DNA of 64,000 nucleotides. Source: Brachypterus glaber. Taxonomy: Eukaryota; Arthropoda; Insecta; Coleoptera; Kateretidae. The stretch is from assembly GCA_958510825.1 (NCBI GenBank), contig OY294044.1, positions 80,956,895 through 81,020,894 on the forward strand, written 5' to 3'. Below the pieces are notes generated by a model. That model had not been told where the DNA came from and made no database searches. It saw only the letters and a program-made list of their open reading frames with translations. Position 1 is the stretch's first letter. Each line of letters opens with the position of its first letter. The position numbers and the translations under genes are program-made. Shown in pieces: positions 55,124 to 64,000 of the stretch.

Positions 55124-55877
55124 CCCGGTCTGAAAACGATTTTTAGCTCAGCTTTCATATAACCCTAGTTTTTTTTCATAATTTAATTATTTAGAGCTTT
55201 TGTATCTTTTTAAGACCAAATTTAAAAAAAATCTATCGATGTGTTTTTGAGAAAAAAGATTTTCATTTGTTTTAACAAAAAAAAAATGATATATTTAAAA
55301 ATTATTTTGGATATTCCGATTTTACGTTAAAAAGTGAGAAAATAGTTTTCATAGACGTTTGAGGTAAATTGCTTTTGAAGGGAGCTAGCGTACTTTTAAT
55401 GGTATTTTTAGAATATTTATTACTTCATATCTAAGAAACGGTTTAACATATTAACATGAAATTTTTACTGAATTATATAACCAATAAATGTAAGCATTTA
55501 ACATTTTATTAAAATTAAGTTTTTGACCAGGGGCATAGATAATGGGTGCCTCGTAATTTATATGTAAAACTGTAAGTCCGCCCCTGGTTAAATATTTATT
55601 TTTTTATGTCATAAAACGATAATGTTTATTGGTAGCATACTACAGTAACAATTTCAAGTCAATAAATTAAACCGTTCCTGAATTATGAAGTGAACAATAT
55701 TCTAAAAATGAGGAGCCAACAAACGTACATAGAAACTTTTTCTCTCACTTTTTAACGTAAAATCTGAATATATAAAAAAAAAATTAAATATATCATATTT
55801 TTTTTGTTAAAACAAATCAAAATCGTTTTTCTCAAAAACGCTTCGATAGATTTTTTTTAATTTGGTCTTAAAAATAT
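55124..55877. mobile_element. Palindromic element running into the assembly gap
   Basis: AAGACCAAATTTAAAAAAAA and AATCTATCGATGTGTTTTTG on the left are inverted at 55832-55875. So are TTTTGTTAAAACAAAT-like and TTTTACGTTAAAAAGTGAGA. The centre (about 55550) contains GACCAGGGGCATAGATAATG and its partner AGTCCGCCCCTGGTTAA. The right end is lost in the N-run. Non-coding. Confidence 0.75.
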
Positions 55878-56077
55878 NNNNNNNNNNNNNNNNNNNNNNN
55901 NNNNNNNNNNNNNNNNNNNNNNNNNNNNNNNNNNNNNNNNNNNNNNNNNNNNNNNNNNNNNNNNNNNNNNNNNNNNNNNNNNNNNNNNNNNNNNNNNNNN
56001 NNNNNNNNNNNNNNNNNNNNNNNNNNNNNNNNNNNNNNNNNNNNNNNNNNNNNNNNNNNNNNNNNNNNNNNNNNNNN
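55878..56077. other. Assembly gap, exactly 200 N
   Basis: A run of 200 N lies between the right arm of one palindromic element and the left arm of the next. The round length suggests a placeholder, so the true distance is unknown. Frames that cross it are meaningless. Confidence 0.99.
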
Positions 56078-57186
56078 TCAAAATAAGAAAAAAGTTCCCA
56101 TAAACATATGTCCATAAACGGCTCATAAGGGAGCTACGCCCCTTCAAATGGGGTACCAAAATTAAATTTTTAATTAATAACTTAGGAACCCATTGTTTTA
56201 TAGCAACAAGGTTTTGCATGTGATCTATTCTTAATAAGGCCTATTAGCCAATGGTATTGGCATGTAGTCACTTAAACCAGGGGCGTGCGACAAGAGGGGT
56301 CTGATCACTTTTTTGCCCCAAACTTTTTTCTGTTAAAGTTTTTTGTGGGTTATTATTGGAATAGTATTCTTTAGGTAAAATGACATTAAAAAGGTACTCT
56401 TGCTAAAATACTTTAGGATTAACCGTTTTCGAGAAAAATACAATTAAAGGCAAAATTACAAGTTTCAAGAACCAAAAATGAAACACCAAATTGTTGAAAA
56501 CCAAAATTTCAATGGTGTAGGTTAACTGTACACAAAAAACTAAGAAAAAAAAATTGTATACAGGTAATTCCAAAAATCAATGCTAAGGGAGTTATGGTCT
56601 CCAAAATTTTTGAAGGGTGATGGTACCTTTATAATCGATTTTTAAACCTACATGTATAACACTTTTTTTCTTAGCTTTTGATGTAGAATCAAACTGCAAA
56701 ATTAAAATTCTGGTTTTTAACATTTTAGTTTTAATTTTTGGTTCTAGAAAGGTGTAAGTTTCCCTTTAATTGTATTTTTTTCGAAAACAGTTAATCCTAT
56801 GGTATTACAACAAGAGTACCTTTTTTATGGGTTTTTACCTTGGTAATAATATTCTAAAAATAAACCCACAAAAAAGTTGAGCAGAAGAAGTTTTGGGCAA
56901 AAAAGTGATAAGATCCCCCATTACGGACGCCCCTGGTTAAAGTAACTACATGCAAATACCATTGGCTGATAGGCTTTATAAAGCATAGATCACGTGCTAA
57001 ACCTTGATGCTATAACACAAAGGGTTCCGAAGTTATTAATAAAAAATCGAAATTTTGGGACCCCTTTGAAGGGGCGTAGCTCCCTTACGAGTCGTTTTTG
57101 GACATTTGTTTATAAGAACTTTTTTCTTATTTTGACCACTAGAATACATCCTTAAAATATTTTCCTTTCCTCACGGAACACCCTGT
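56078..57186. mobile_element. Long palindromic element, left end lost in the gap
   Basis: AATAAGAAAAAAGTTCCCAT, AAGGGAGCTACGCCCCTTCA and AACTTAGGAACCCATTG on the left are inverted at 57017-57135 (AAGGGGCGTAGCTCCCTTAC, AAGAACTTTTTTCTTATTTT). The inner arms share GATTAACCGTTTTCGAGAAA with its complement. The right terminus ends ACACCCTGTATAT. A solo right half is in the methyltransferase intron (7728-7985). Confidence 0.82.
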
Positions 57187-58372
57187 ATATACACGGTGTA
57201 TTTGAAATAGGGTCGGAAATTTTAACAGATGATTCTACATCATAAAGTATGACAAAAAGTTCCTATAAACATATGTCTAAAAATGCGTCATAAGGGAGCT
57301 ACGCCCCTTTGAAAGTGGCTAAAAAAATCGGTTTTTATTTAATAACTCAGGAACCCTTTGAGATATATCAACGAGGTTTTGCACGTCAACTAATTCTACC
57401 AAGTCCCGTTTTTATGTGTTATTTTCGTGTACTTATTTCAACCAGGGGTGTGCGAAACGGGGGGGGCTTATTAGTTTTTTGTTCCAAACTTTTTTCTGTG
57501 TAACTTTTTTGCAATTTTATTTTTGAAATATGATTCCTCAGGTCAAAATACATAAAAAAGGTACTCTTGTTGTAATACTGTAGGATTAACCGTTTTCGAG
57601 AAAAATTAATTTGAAGGTGAAATTCCACGGTTCGAGGACGAAAAATTAAATACTAAAATGTTGAAAACCAAAATTTTAATGATGCAGGACGAATGTACAT
57701 TAAAAACTAAGAAAAAAACCTGATATACAGGTACTTCCAAAAATCAATCCTAATGGAGCTATGGTCTCCTAAATATGCACCATTTTTAAAGGGCTATGGT
57801 AGCTTTAAAAGCGTTTTTTGGACCTACATGTATGGAAACTTTTTTTCTTAGTTTTTGATGTAGAATAACATTGCATCATTAAAATGTTGGTTTTCGACAT
57901 TTTAGTATTTAATTTTTCGTCCTCAAACCGTGAAATTTCACCTTCAAATTAACTTTTCTCGAAAACGGTTAATCCTACAGTATTACAACAAGAGTACCTT
58001 TTTTATGTATTTTGACCTGAGGAATCATATTTTAAAAATAAAATGGCAAAAAAGTTACACAGAAAAAAGTTTGGAACAAAAAACTGATAAGGCCCCCCCG
58101 TTTCGCACACCCCTGGTTTAAATAAGTACGTGAAAATGACATACAAAGATGGGCCTTATTAGGATTAATTCACGTGCAAAACCTCGTTAATATATCTCAA
58201 AGGGTTCCTGAGCTATTAAATAAAAACCGATTTTTTTAGCCAATTTCCAAGGGGCGTAGCTCCCTTATGGCGCATTTTTAGACATATGTTTAAAGGAACT
58301 TTTTGTAATATTTTATCATGTAGAAACACCTGTTAAAATTTCCGACCCTATTTCAAATACACCCTGTATATA
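57187..58372. mobile_element. Long palindromic element, complete
   Basis: GTGTATTTGAAATAGGGTCG, GAAATTTTAACAG and AAGGGAGCTACGCCCCTT at the left are inverted at the right (CGACCCTATTTCAAATACAC). The arms are complementary for about 590 bp each, so mirror-image frames of 63-69 codons appear on both strands near 57419-57628 and 57930-58121. It is related to the element at 56078 and ends in a TA microsatellite (58367-58385). Confidence 0.9.
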
Positions 58373-58389
58373 TATATATATATATAGAA

Positions 58390-60105
58390 TGGAATATTTA
58401 ATATTTTTAATGTTTTTAACAACCCTTATATATGAGTAAAAAAGCTTGCAAGTAAGTGACGTAAAGTACCCAAACTAGCCCCTAGATGAATGTACTGTAT
58501 TTAATTATATTTCAATCCGAACAAAGCAGTTTTCCTTTTTGGCATACCTTATGGTGCTTTAACGAAATCCTTATTCTAAAAATGTCTCCTTTTTAAATGA
58601 AAAAGTTTTTTTTATCCAAGTTAAACAATATTTAAGAATGACAATTCATAAAACTATCAAGACATTTAAAGTTAACATCTTAAAAATCTAAGTTGGAATG
58701 AAAATAGATAAAATTCATAAATAGGATTCTTGTTAAGAAATTCTTAATAAAATATATAAATTTTGATAATGAATTTAAAAAATAATAATAATAATAAATA
58801 TAATTTTTTACTGTTATTTTATTTAATATAAACAAAACAAAAGCTCGTTGAAAACTTTCGGTTGAGCACACTTGTAGCTTGTTCGGTCTATTTTAAGTGA
58901 AATAAATTTTATTTCTATAACTTTAATAATAACGTCCAAAAACGAGTGATCCCCCTGTATATCAGGAAAAGTTTAATAAGGTTACAGGACTTTTGTATCA
59001 GCGCGTATATCCAAATAATCTACCTTAATGTAACGTCAGTAATATTGATGGATGTATTTAAAGTTACGGGATATGGCAAAGGTCGCCAACCTACTTGCAC
59101 AAAAAATTCCCTATAGTTGAAATTTACAAAAAATTTATTATTTTTAATTTTTTTTTCAGAAAAGTAATTTTAAAAAATTTGGAAAATAATTTATAAAAAA
59201 CTTAACCACCTATTATAGGCAGATTTTTACCGAAAACTTCCCTGTCGAAAACTTTGGGTAATAACAATGGAGCTTTCTTCGTTAGATCAAAACGCCGCGG
59301 CGCCCGACCTACACCTCTCCGATTTTGCTCAAATTTGGCATATCCTCATTAAATAGGAACACTAGATCGAAAGGATTTTGCTAGAAAAAGACTAGTTTTG
59401 GAGATATTAGGGTTGTTCATTTTTGACGTTTTTTTTTGAATTTCAAAAACATGATTTACAAAAATCTAAATATCAGGAGTTGTGTAAAAGATAAAAAGAT
59501 AAATTTGCCAGATATTAAAAGAGCATTAACCAAAACAATTTTTTACCACTAATTTTATTTTTATATGGCGGCCTACTAGATGCAACTTGTCAAATTTAAA
59601 TATGCTATCCCCAAAATACACCATCTTCGATTTTTTTTAATATTAGACTATACTAAGTATAGTATAGTCGTAGTATATGCCTATAAAATATTACAAAAAC
59701 TATTTGACATTTGTAGAAGTTATAGCAAAAAATATCTGATAGAGGTTCAGTATGGTGTGTCAAAAAATCCCGATTTTCGAAATCAAAACCGCTCGGTTGC
59801 TTAAAGGTTGTTCCTTGGTAAAAACCGGTGGCACCTCAAAAATTAACCAAATCGATTAATTTTTAGAGGTAGCTCAAAGCACTCAAACTTTGAAACAATA
59901 TGGTACCTGTTTTTTTTTTTTGCAAAAAACGTATATAAAATTTAGAAGATTTTGGAGGGTTTTTTTTGGTAATATTTAGAAACAATACTAGTTGGAAAAA
60001 ACTAAAAAATGTATATCCCTCTCGCCTTAAGTTAAAATATAAAAAAATCGCCAATTGATTAAAGATTTCTTAAAAAATTAATTTTTGCATGTTTAGAAAA
60101 AGTGC
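58390..60105. other. AT-rich stretch, no gene recognised
   Basis: CGCCGCGGCGCCCGACC (59291-59307) starts a passage (TTGCTCAAATTTGGCATATC) typical of dispersed insect repeats. The frames at 59580-59804 and 60054-59863 are Ile/Lys/Phe-rich and show no domain. Confidence 0.4.
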
Positions 60106-60111
60106 ATATAC

Positions 60112-60776
60112 TAACTGCCATGCCAAAATTTAAGAGGTGGTTTTACATCCAAAAAATGAAAAAAAGTTTCTATAAAGGTTGGTCCGGAAATGAGCCGTAA
60201 AGCTCCCCGGTCCTTCAAAGATGACATTGAATGGGAAAAAAAAAGCATCAATAAAATTTTAATGCTGCAGGGTGATTCTTTATTTAAAACTGAGCAAAAA
60301 AGTATTCTTCACCAAAACACCTAAATTTAATATTAAAGGAGTAATAGCCTTTTAAAAAGTAACGTTTTTGGTGGCAGAAAATGTTACTTCTTCTTAATTA
60401 ATTTTTTTTTAAACGGTTGCTCCTACAGTGTTACACTATATGACATTTTTTATTTATTTTTACTCAAGGAATCCATATTTTTTACAAAAAATCCAAAAAA
60501 AGTGGTAAGTGTAATACATTTTTCCGTCTAAGGACGCCTCTGGATAAATTAAAAAATAAATAAATTAACTTATTGCCCTTATTAATACTAGTATACATGG
60601 AAAAGCTCGCCGCTCTAGCTTAAAGGTTACCAGAGTTATTAATTAAAAATCTTATTTTTATTACAATTTTAAAGGGCTGTAGCTCCTTTAGGGCTCATTT
60701 GCGGACCAACCTTTATAGGAACTTTTTTTGATATTTTTGGATGCAGAATCACGTCTTAAATTTTGGCATGCCAGTT
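60112..60776. mobile_element. Palindromic element (~665 bp)
   Basis: TAACTGCCATGCCAAAATTT and TTCTATAAAGGTTGGTCCGG at the left are inverted at the right (GCGGACCAACCTTTATAGGA, AAATTTTGGCATGCCAGTTA). It shares the theme 'GGGCTGTAGCTCCTTTAGGG' with the elements at 56-58 kb, so it is a distant member of the same group. Confidence 0.85.
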
Positions 60777-60879
60777 ATTGATCAGCCTTGGAATTTTTTA
60801 GCTCAACGCGTTCTCAGGTTGTTACACTCTTTCTCGGACAAAAAGTCCAAACGATTAAAAATTTTGGTATCCTATACTC

Positions 60880-61461
60880 CGTCCAGTTATGCAAGATAGT
60901 AAGGGACGCGGCCCGTTTTACACCAAAGCGAGCATAAATAGCATAATTATGCATAAATCGTAGTGTAGCAAAAATTTAACAGATTTCGGTACTGTTTTCC
61001 TGGAAAGGGTCTATCCAAAGACTTGCATAACAAGTATAGTACATAACAATGCGATGACAGGATTGGCTTGATGTGTTGTCATGTATCTTGTAATGGTTGT
61101 TATGCGAGTCTCTGGATAGGCCTTAAGTTGTAATTGTATCCTAAAAATTTGAGGTTTCCTTGTGTTCAATATAATTTACGTTTGTACAATATGTGGAATA
61201 TGCTAATTTAGTGTGAGTGTATGAAGGATAAACCAAAAAAGTACCTTTTTCAATACCATACAAAATAACATTAAGTATAACCATTTTTTATGTAACTTTC
61301 TCTTCTTTTATTAGTTTTAACGACCGTCAATCATTGTCATAGACACAAAATGTGACAATATTTTATATGTTAAAAGGTACGAGTTTTTAACCAATGATGT
61401 AGCTTAAAAATCGCGGGAATTTTAAACTACTATCTTGCATAATTGGATGGACTTTAGTTAT
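60880..61461. mobile_element. TIR element (~0.58 kb) with a nested MITE
   Basis: CCGTCCAGTTATGCAAGATA, then GTA, is inverted at 61430-61455 (TACTATCTTGCATAATTGGA). The element carries GCGGCCCG near the left and GCGGGAATTTTAAAC near the right. It is non-coding and contains the nested MITE at 61010-61133. Confidence 0.75.
61010..61133. mobile_element. MITE with GGTCTATCCA-type ends
   Basis: GGTCTATCCAAAGACTTGCA, then TAACAAG, is inverted at the right end (TTGTTATGCGAGTCTCTGGA, then TAGGCCTTAA). The interior CAATGCGATGACAGGATTGG matches the 9342-9438 hairpin. Confidence 0.75.
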
Positions 61462-62084
61462 AGCAACTTTTATTTCATATTGTTAGTAGTAAACATTATT
61501 TTCTCGTCTGTAACATTTTTTACTTTTTAATAGATTTTTTTTTATTTGTAGGATTGATCCTTTTAATAACGGTAATTTAATTCAAAAAATTAAGTCAATC
61601 GGACTTTTGCTTCAGCTTTTTTCGAGTTTTTTAACACCTCAATAACCTTTTTTGTTTTTTGGCGGGTTACTTTAAAACTTAACACCAAACGGACAAACGG
61701 ACAGAGGCAAAGCTTTAGAGTCTTAGAGTTTTTTATTTTTTTCACGAAACCCATTATAGTATATAGTATATATAGTATCCAAGAATTTTTTAATAAATAC
61801 AATGTTGATAAAAGTAAATTTTCCTAAATTAAAATTCTAGGATATAGTAAATTATGTCAGTCAAGGCCGATCCTAATCTAGTGTGTTAAATAAATTTTAT
61901 AAAATGTAACACACTTAATGAGTAGTTTAGACGCACAGTAGGCGTTTGATATATTAACTACGATGGTCATCTTGAAAGGAAGTTATTATGTTATTAATAG
62001 TTTGTTTTTTTTTTCACCACGACAATATTTTTTTATTAATCATTTATTATTAAAAAACTGCAATCAAGGGTGAACCATTGTGTG

Positions 62085-62370
62085 GATTTTTTTTTTGGGG
62101 GGCGTGGGCAGCACAAACATTTCCAAAACTAAATATTGACAAATTTCCCAACTCTAAAAAAACTTAATCCCACGAAACTTTTGATGGCTAAAAAAAAGGT
62201 CTTAGTATCTAAAAAAAATTTCCAATGACGAAAAATTTTGATTCCTAAAAAATAAAAAGGTCTTCGCATCTAGAATCTGAAAAAAGCTTTACCCTTGAGG
62301 GAAAAATGTGATGATTAAAAAAAGGTCCTTCCCTCTGAAAAGAAGCTCCTCAACCCTGAATACACTATTA
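62085..62370. repeat. Dispersed repeat fragment ('GATGACTAAA' family)
   Basis: GGGGGGCGTGGGC, ACTTTTGATGGCTAAAAAAA, TGAAAAAAGCTTTACCCTTG, GTGATGATTAAAAAAAGGTC occur in the style of 22640-23175. Directly after it lies a short run of TATAGTGCAC units (62369-62404). Confidence 0.5.
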
Positions 62371-62486
62371 TAGTGCACTATGATAGTGCACTATAATAGT
62401 GCACCTATGGTATTATAATAATACAGACACAATAAACTTTTTTCTAAATTTGGTGCCGTTTTTTCATTTTTTGTCCCCAGTCCAAT

Positions 62487-62563
62487 GGGTCCAATGAAGT
62501 TAAAATAAAAAAAATATTTTTTTATTTTATAAAAAAATATATTTTTTATTTTAACTTCATTGG
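62487..62563. repeat. Near-perfect 77-bp hairpin
   Basis: CCAATGAAGTTAAAATAAAA and the following A/T run are inverted around a short loop and close with TTTTATTTTAACTTCATTGG. The arms are about 35 bp. It may be a tiny foldback element or the loop of a larger decayed one. Confidence 0.8.
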
Positions 62564-62995
62564 ATTTTTTTATTAACTAAACTCTATATAGGCTAAAGGC
62601 TCCTATTACCCAACTCCAGATTTTTCAAAAATCATATTTTGATTAAATTTTCTACATAATAAGCTGTCTTATAGTCCGGGAGCCCACGCCCAGTAGAATT
62701 TATTTTATTACCTGACCATTGAGACTTTGTATATGTGTTCTTTATACAAAAGTCAAACTTCTTACATAAGAAAATTCTCCGAAGCGGGGCGTTTTTTTTT
62801 CGGGACCAACCCTTAACTTTAGGGCGTCCCACAACGGTATATCCCGAAAATTTTTGTCGGACAAGTTTACCACTTGATTTGAAATATTTTTAATAAACGA
62901 TCCTAAAAAAATCAGCTGTGAGGTGCTAAATGTTATGACGTCATAACTATATTAGTGAGCGTGGCTCCCGGACTATTATATTAGACTTATAGTTT

Positions 62996-63165
62996 GACGC
63001 ACGGATCTGTGGCTACGGCAAATATGTTTGGAATGTGTGTGCAAGTGGGAGGCCCGTTGTAGGCACGCACGCCTTATAACGCTCTGGAAGGAAATAAGAG
63101 AGCGCGAATGATTCCTCCCCCTTTCGTCAGAGACTTTCTTTCCTGCGGAGAACTATACATAGACT
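62996..63165. repeat. GC-richer conserved repeat, copy 3 of 3
   Basis: GACGCACGGATCTGTGGCTA, GAATGTGTGTGCAAGTGGGA, GCACGCACGCCTTATAACGC, GAGAGCGCGAATGATTCCTC, TGCGGAGAACTATACATAGA. Colinear with copies 1 (13349) and 2 (38348). Confidence 0.6.
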
Positions 63166-63174
63166 ATCCTAATA

Positions 63175-63290
63175 ATATATTCATTTATTTATTTATTTAT
63201 TTATTTATTATTGTTTTCATACATACTTTGTCATGGAGAGCCCCAAATAAGCATATGCTTGTGCTAGGGTCTTTCCATTAATTTTGATTA
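63175..63290 (-). mobile_element. 3' end of a minus-strand LINE with (TAAA)n tail
   Basis: On minus: AATGGAAAGACCCTAGCACA, AGCATATGCTTATTTGGGGC, TCTCCATGACAAAGTATG, then AATAAATAAATAAATAAATA. The tetranucleotide tail (63179-63210 on plus) marks the 3' terminus; no coding part is present. Confidence 0.5.
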
Positions 63291-64000
63291 AAAAAAAATA
63301 AAAATTTTCGCATTGATTCTATTTAAAAACTGGATTTTTTTCTCCATGTCCAAAAGTTTATGTTACCATGCATCCTGGGCCCATAAAAGCTTGTATGTTC
63401 AACAGAAATATACAAAATATCTTATGATAATAACGTGACGATCTGTAATTATTTCAGTCTGAAATAAGGACTACTGTTTTGAAATTTTCAGATATATCCA
63501 TGTGTATATTAAAGACTGCCCACACCCTGGGGGCTTGGTGCCATCTCCGATATTTGTTTAATCCACACGTACGGGTATGTATGTAACTAATTTGTATAGT
63601 TATTTCAGGTAGAAAAACCATTTACGCGTCCATGTTTCACATTCCATGCACAAAAAGCCCATCAAAAGTGATGACTCCCTTGAGGGCCCGCAAAGCCTTT
63701 AATTATGCAGGGAGGGTGCGAAAAATGCCTTTTTGGTTGATATCTGGCATTTGTTATGCGATAAAATTTGTATACAAAATAAAATTTATTTAAATTATAG
63801 CGCAGCCACCTCGACTGAATAAGAACCCCATAAAAATCGATTTAATAAAATGCGAGGTCTCCGTTTAAAACTCAGTTTTTAGAAATATTCACTGAACATG
63901 TTCAAAATATTACTTATTTGTATATATACATGTGTGTCTCTTTTTACTTCTTTTATCGGCATTATTGCGCAGGATACGCCTCAGGGGAATAATTCATAGT
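63291..64000. other. No gene recognised up to the window end
   Basis: GC content rises slightly (for example TTGAGGGCCCGCAAAGCC, 63681-63698), but no open frame or known motif is visible. Confidence 0.4.

Noticed and set aside
55807..56219. Frames running through the N-gap
   Set aside because: Most of their length is N, so they are artefacts.
57419..58121. Two similar frames of 63-69 codons on opposite strands
   Set aside because: They are the same sequence read in the two arms of the palindrome at 57187-58372. Mirror symmetry alone makes the peptides alike; no domain is present.

Overview
The window is AT-rich, repeat-dense, intron-bearing eukaryotic DNA. The repeats (Penelope-like elements, Tc1/mariner and PIF/Harbinger-type MITEs, a tRNA-derived SINE, LINE tails, 'CACCCTGTATA' termini) point to an insect or other arthropod; the species cannot be told from the sequence. 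There are no operons, bacterial genes or CRISPR arrays. Nearly all of the 64 kb is transposable-element sequence in nested layers. Almost every open frame above 60 codons is a chance AT-rich frame or a transposon remnant.

One host gene is well supported: on the minus strand at 10574-7480, the first three coding exons (24, 103 and 72 codons plus 1 nt) of an EEF2KMT/FAM86-type protein-lysine methyltransferase. They join in phase with consensus splice sites and carry the SAM-binding motif. Later exons were not found. An inverted, decayed copy of exon 2 lies 2 kb upstream (12206-13110), split by a Tc1-type MITE at a TA. A second, weaker host-exon candidate lies at 54186-54342 (+), followed by a possible first exon at 54461.

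Layout. 0-3.1 kb: Ty3/gypsy integrase tail and a probable long LTR. 3.1-7.4 kb: SINE and foldback elements. 7.4-10.6 kb: methyltransferase gene with MITEs in its second intron. 10.9-13.5 kb: TIR element, exon-2 pseudogene, MITE. 14.4-16.6 kb: satellites and SINE. 17.2-18.7 kb: two inverted Penelope-like fragments inside an older foldback element. 18.9-20.6 kb: LINE remnants. 21-25 kb: foldback and dispersed repeats. 26.2-27.7 kb: recent tandem duplications. 28-29.75 kb: two TIR elements, one with a nested MITE. 34.5-37.3 kb: second copy of the 11-kb TIR element, a MITE and a SINE. 38.3-43.3 kb: foldback elements, a ribozyme-bearing inverted pair and a tandem duplication with a datable MITE. 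46.8-61.5 kb: long palindromic elements, one broken by a 200-N gap. 62-64 kb: repeat fragments and a LINE tail.

The most notable signal is five hammerhead-ribozyme-like folds (17295-17354 and 39783-39828 on minus; 18412-18471, 40043-40088 and 51044-51080 on plus) from three unrelated sequence families. Four occur as outward-facing inverted pairs in insertions flanked by 17-bp and 12-bp direct repeats, as expected for Penelope-like elements. Several nested insertions can be ordered in time because an empty copy of the same site is also present.
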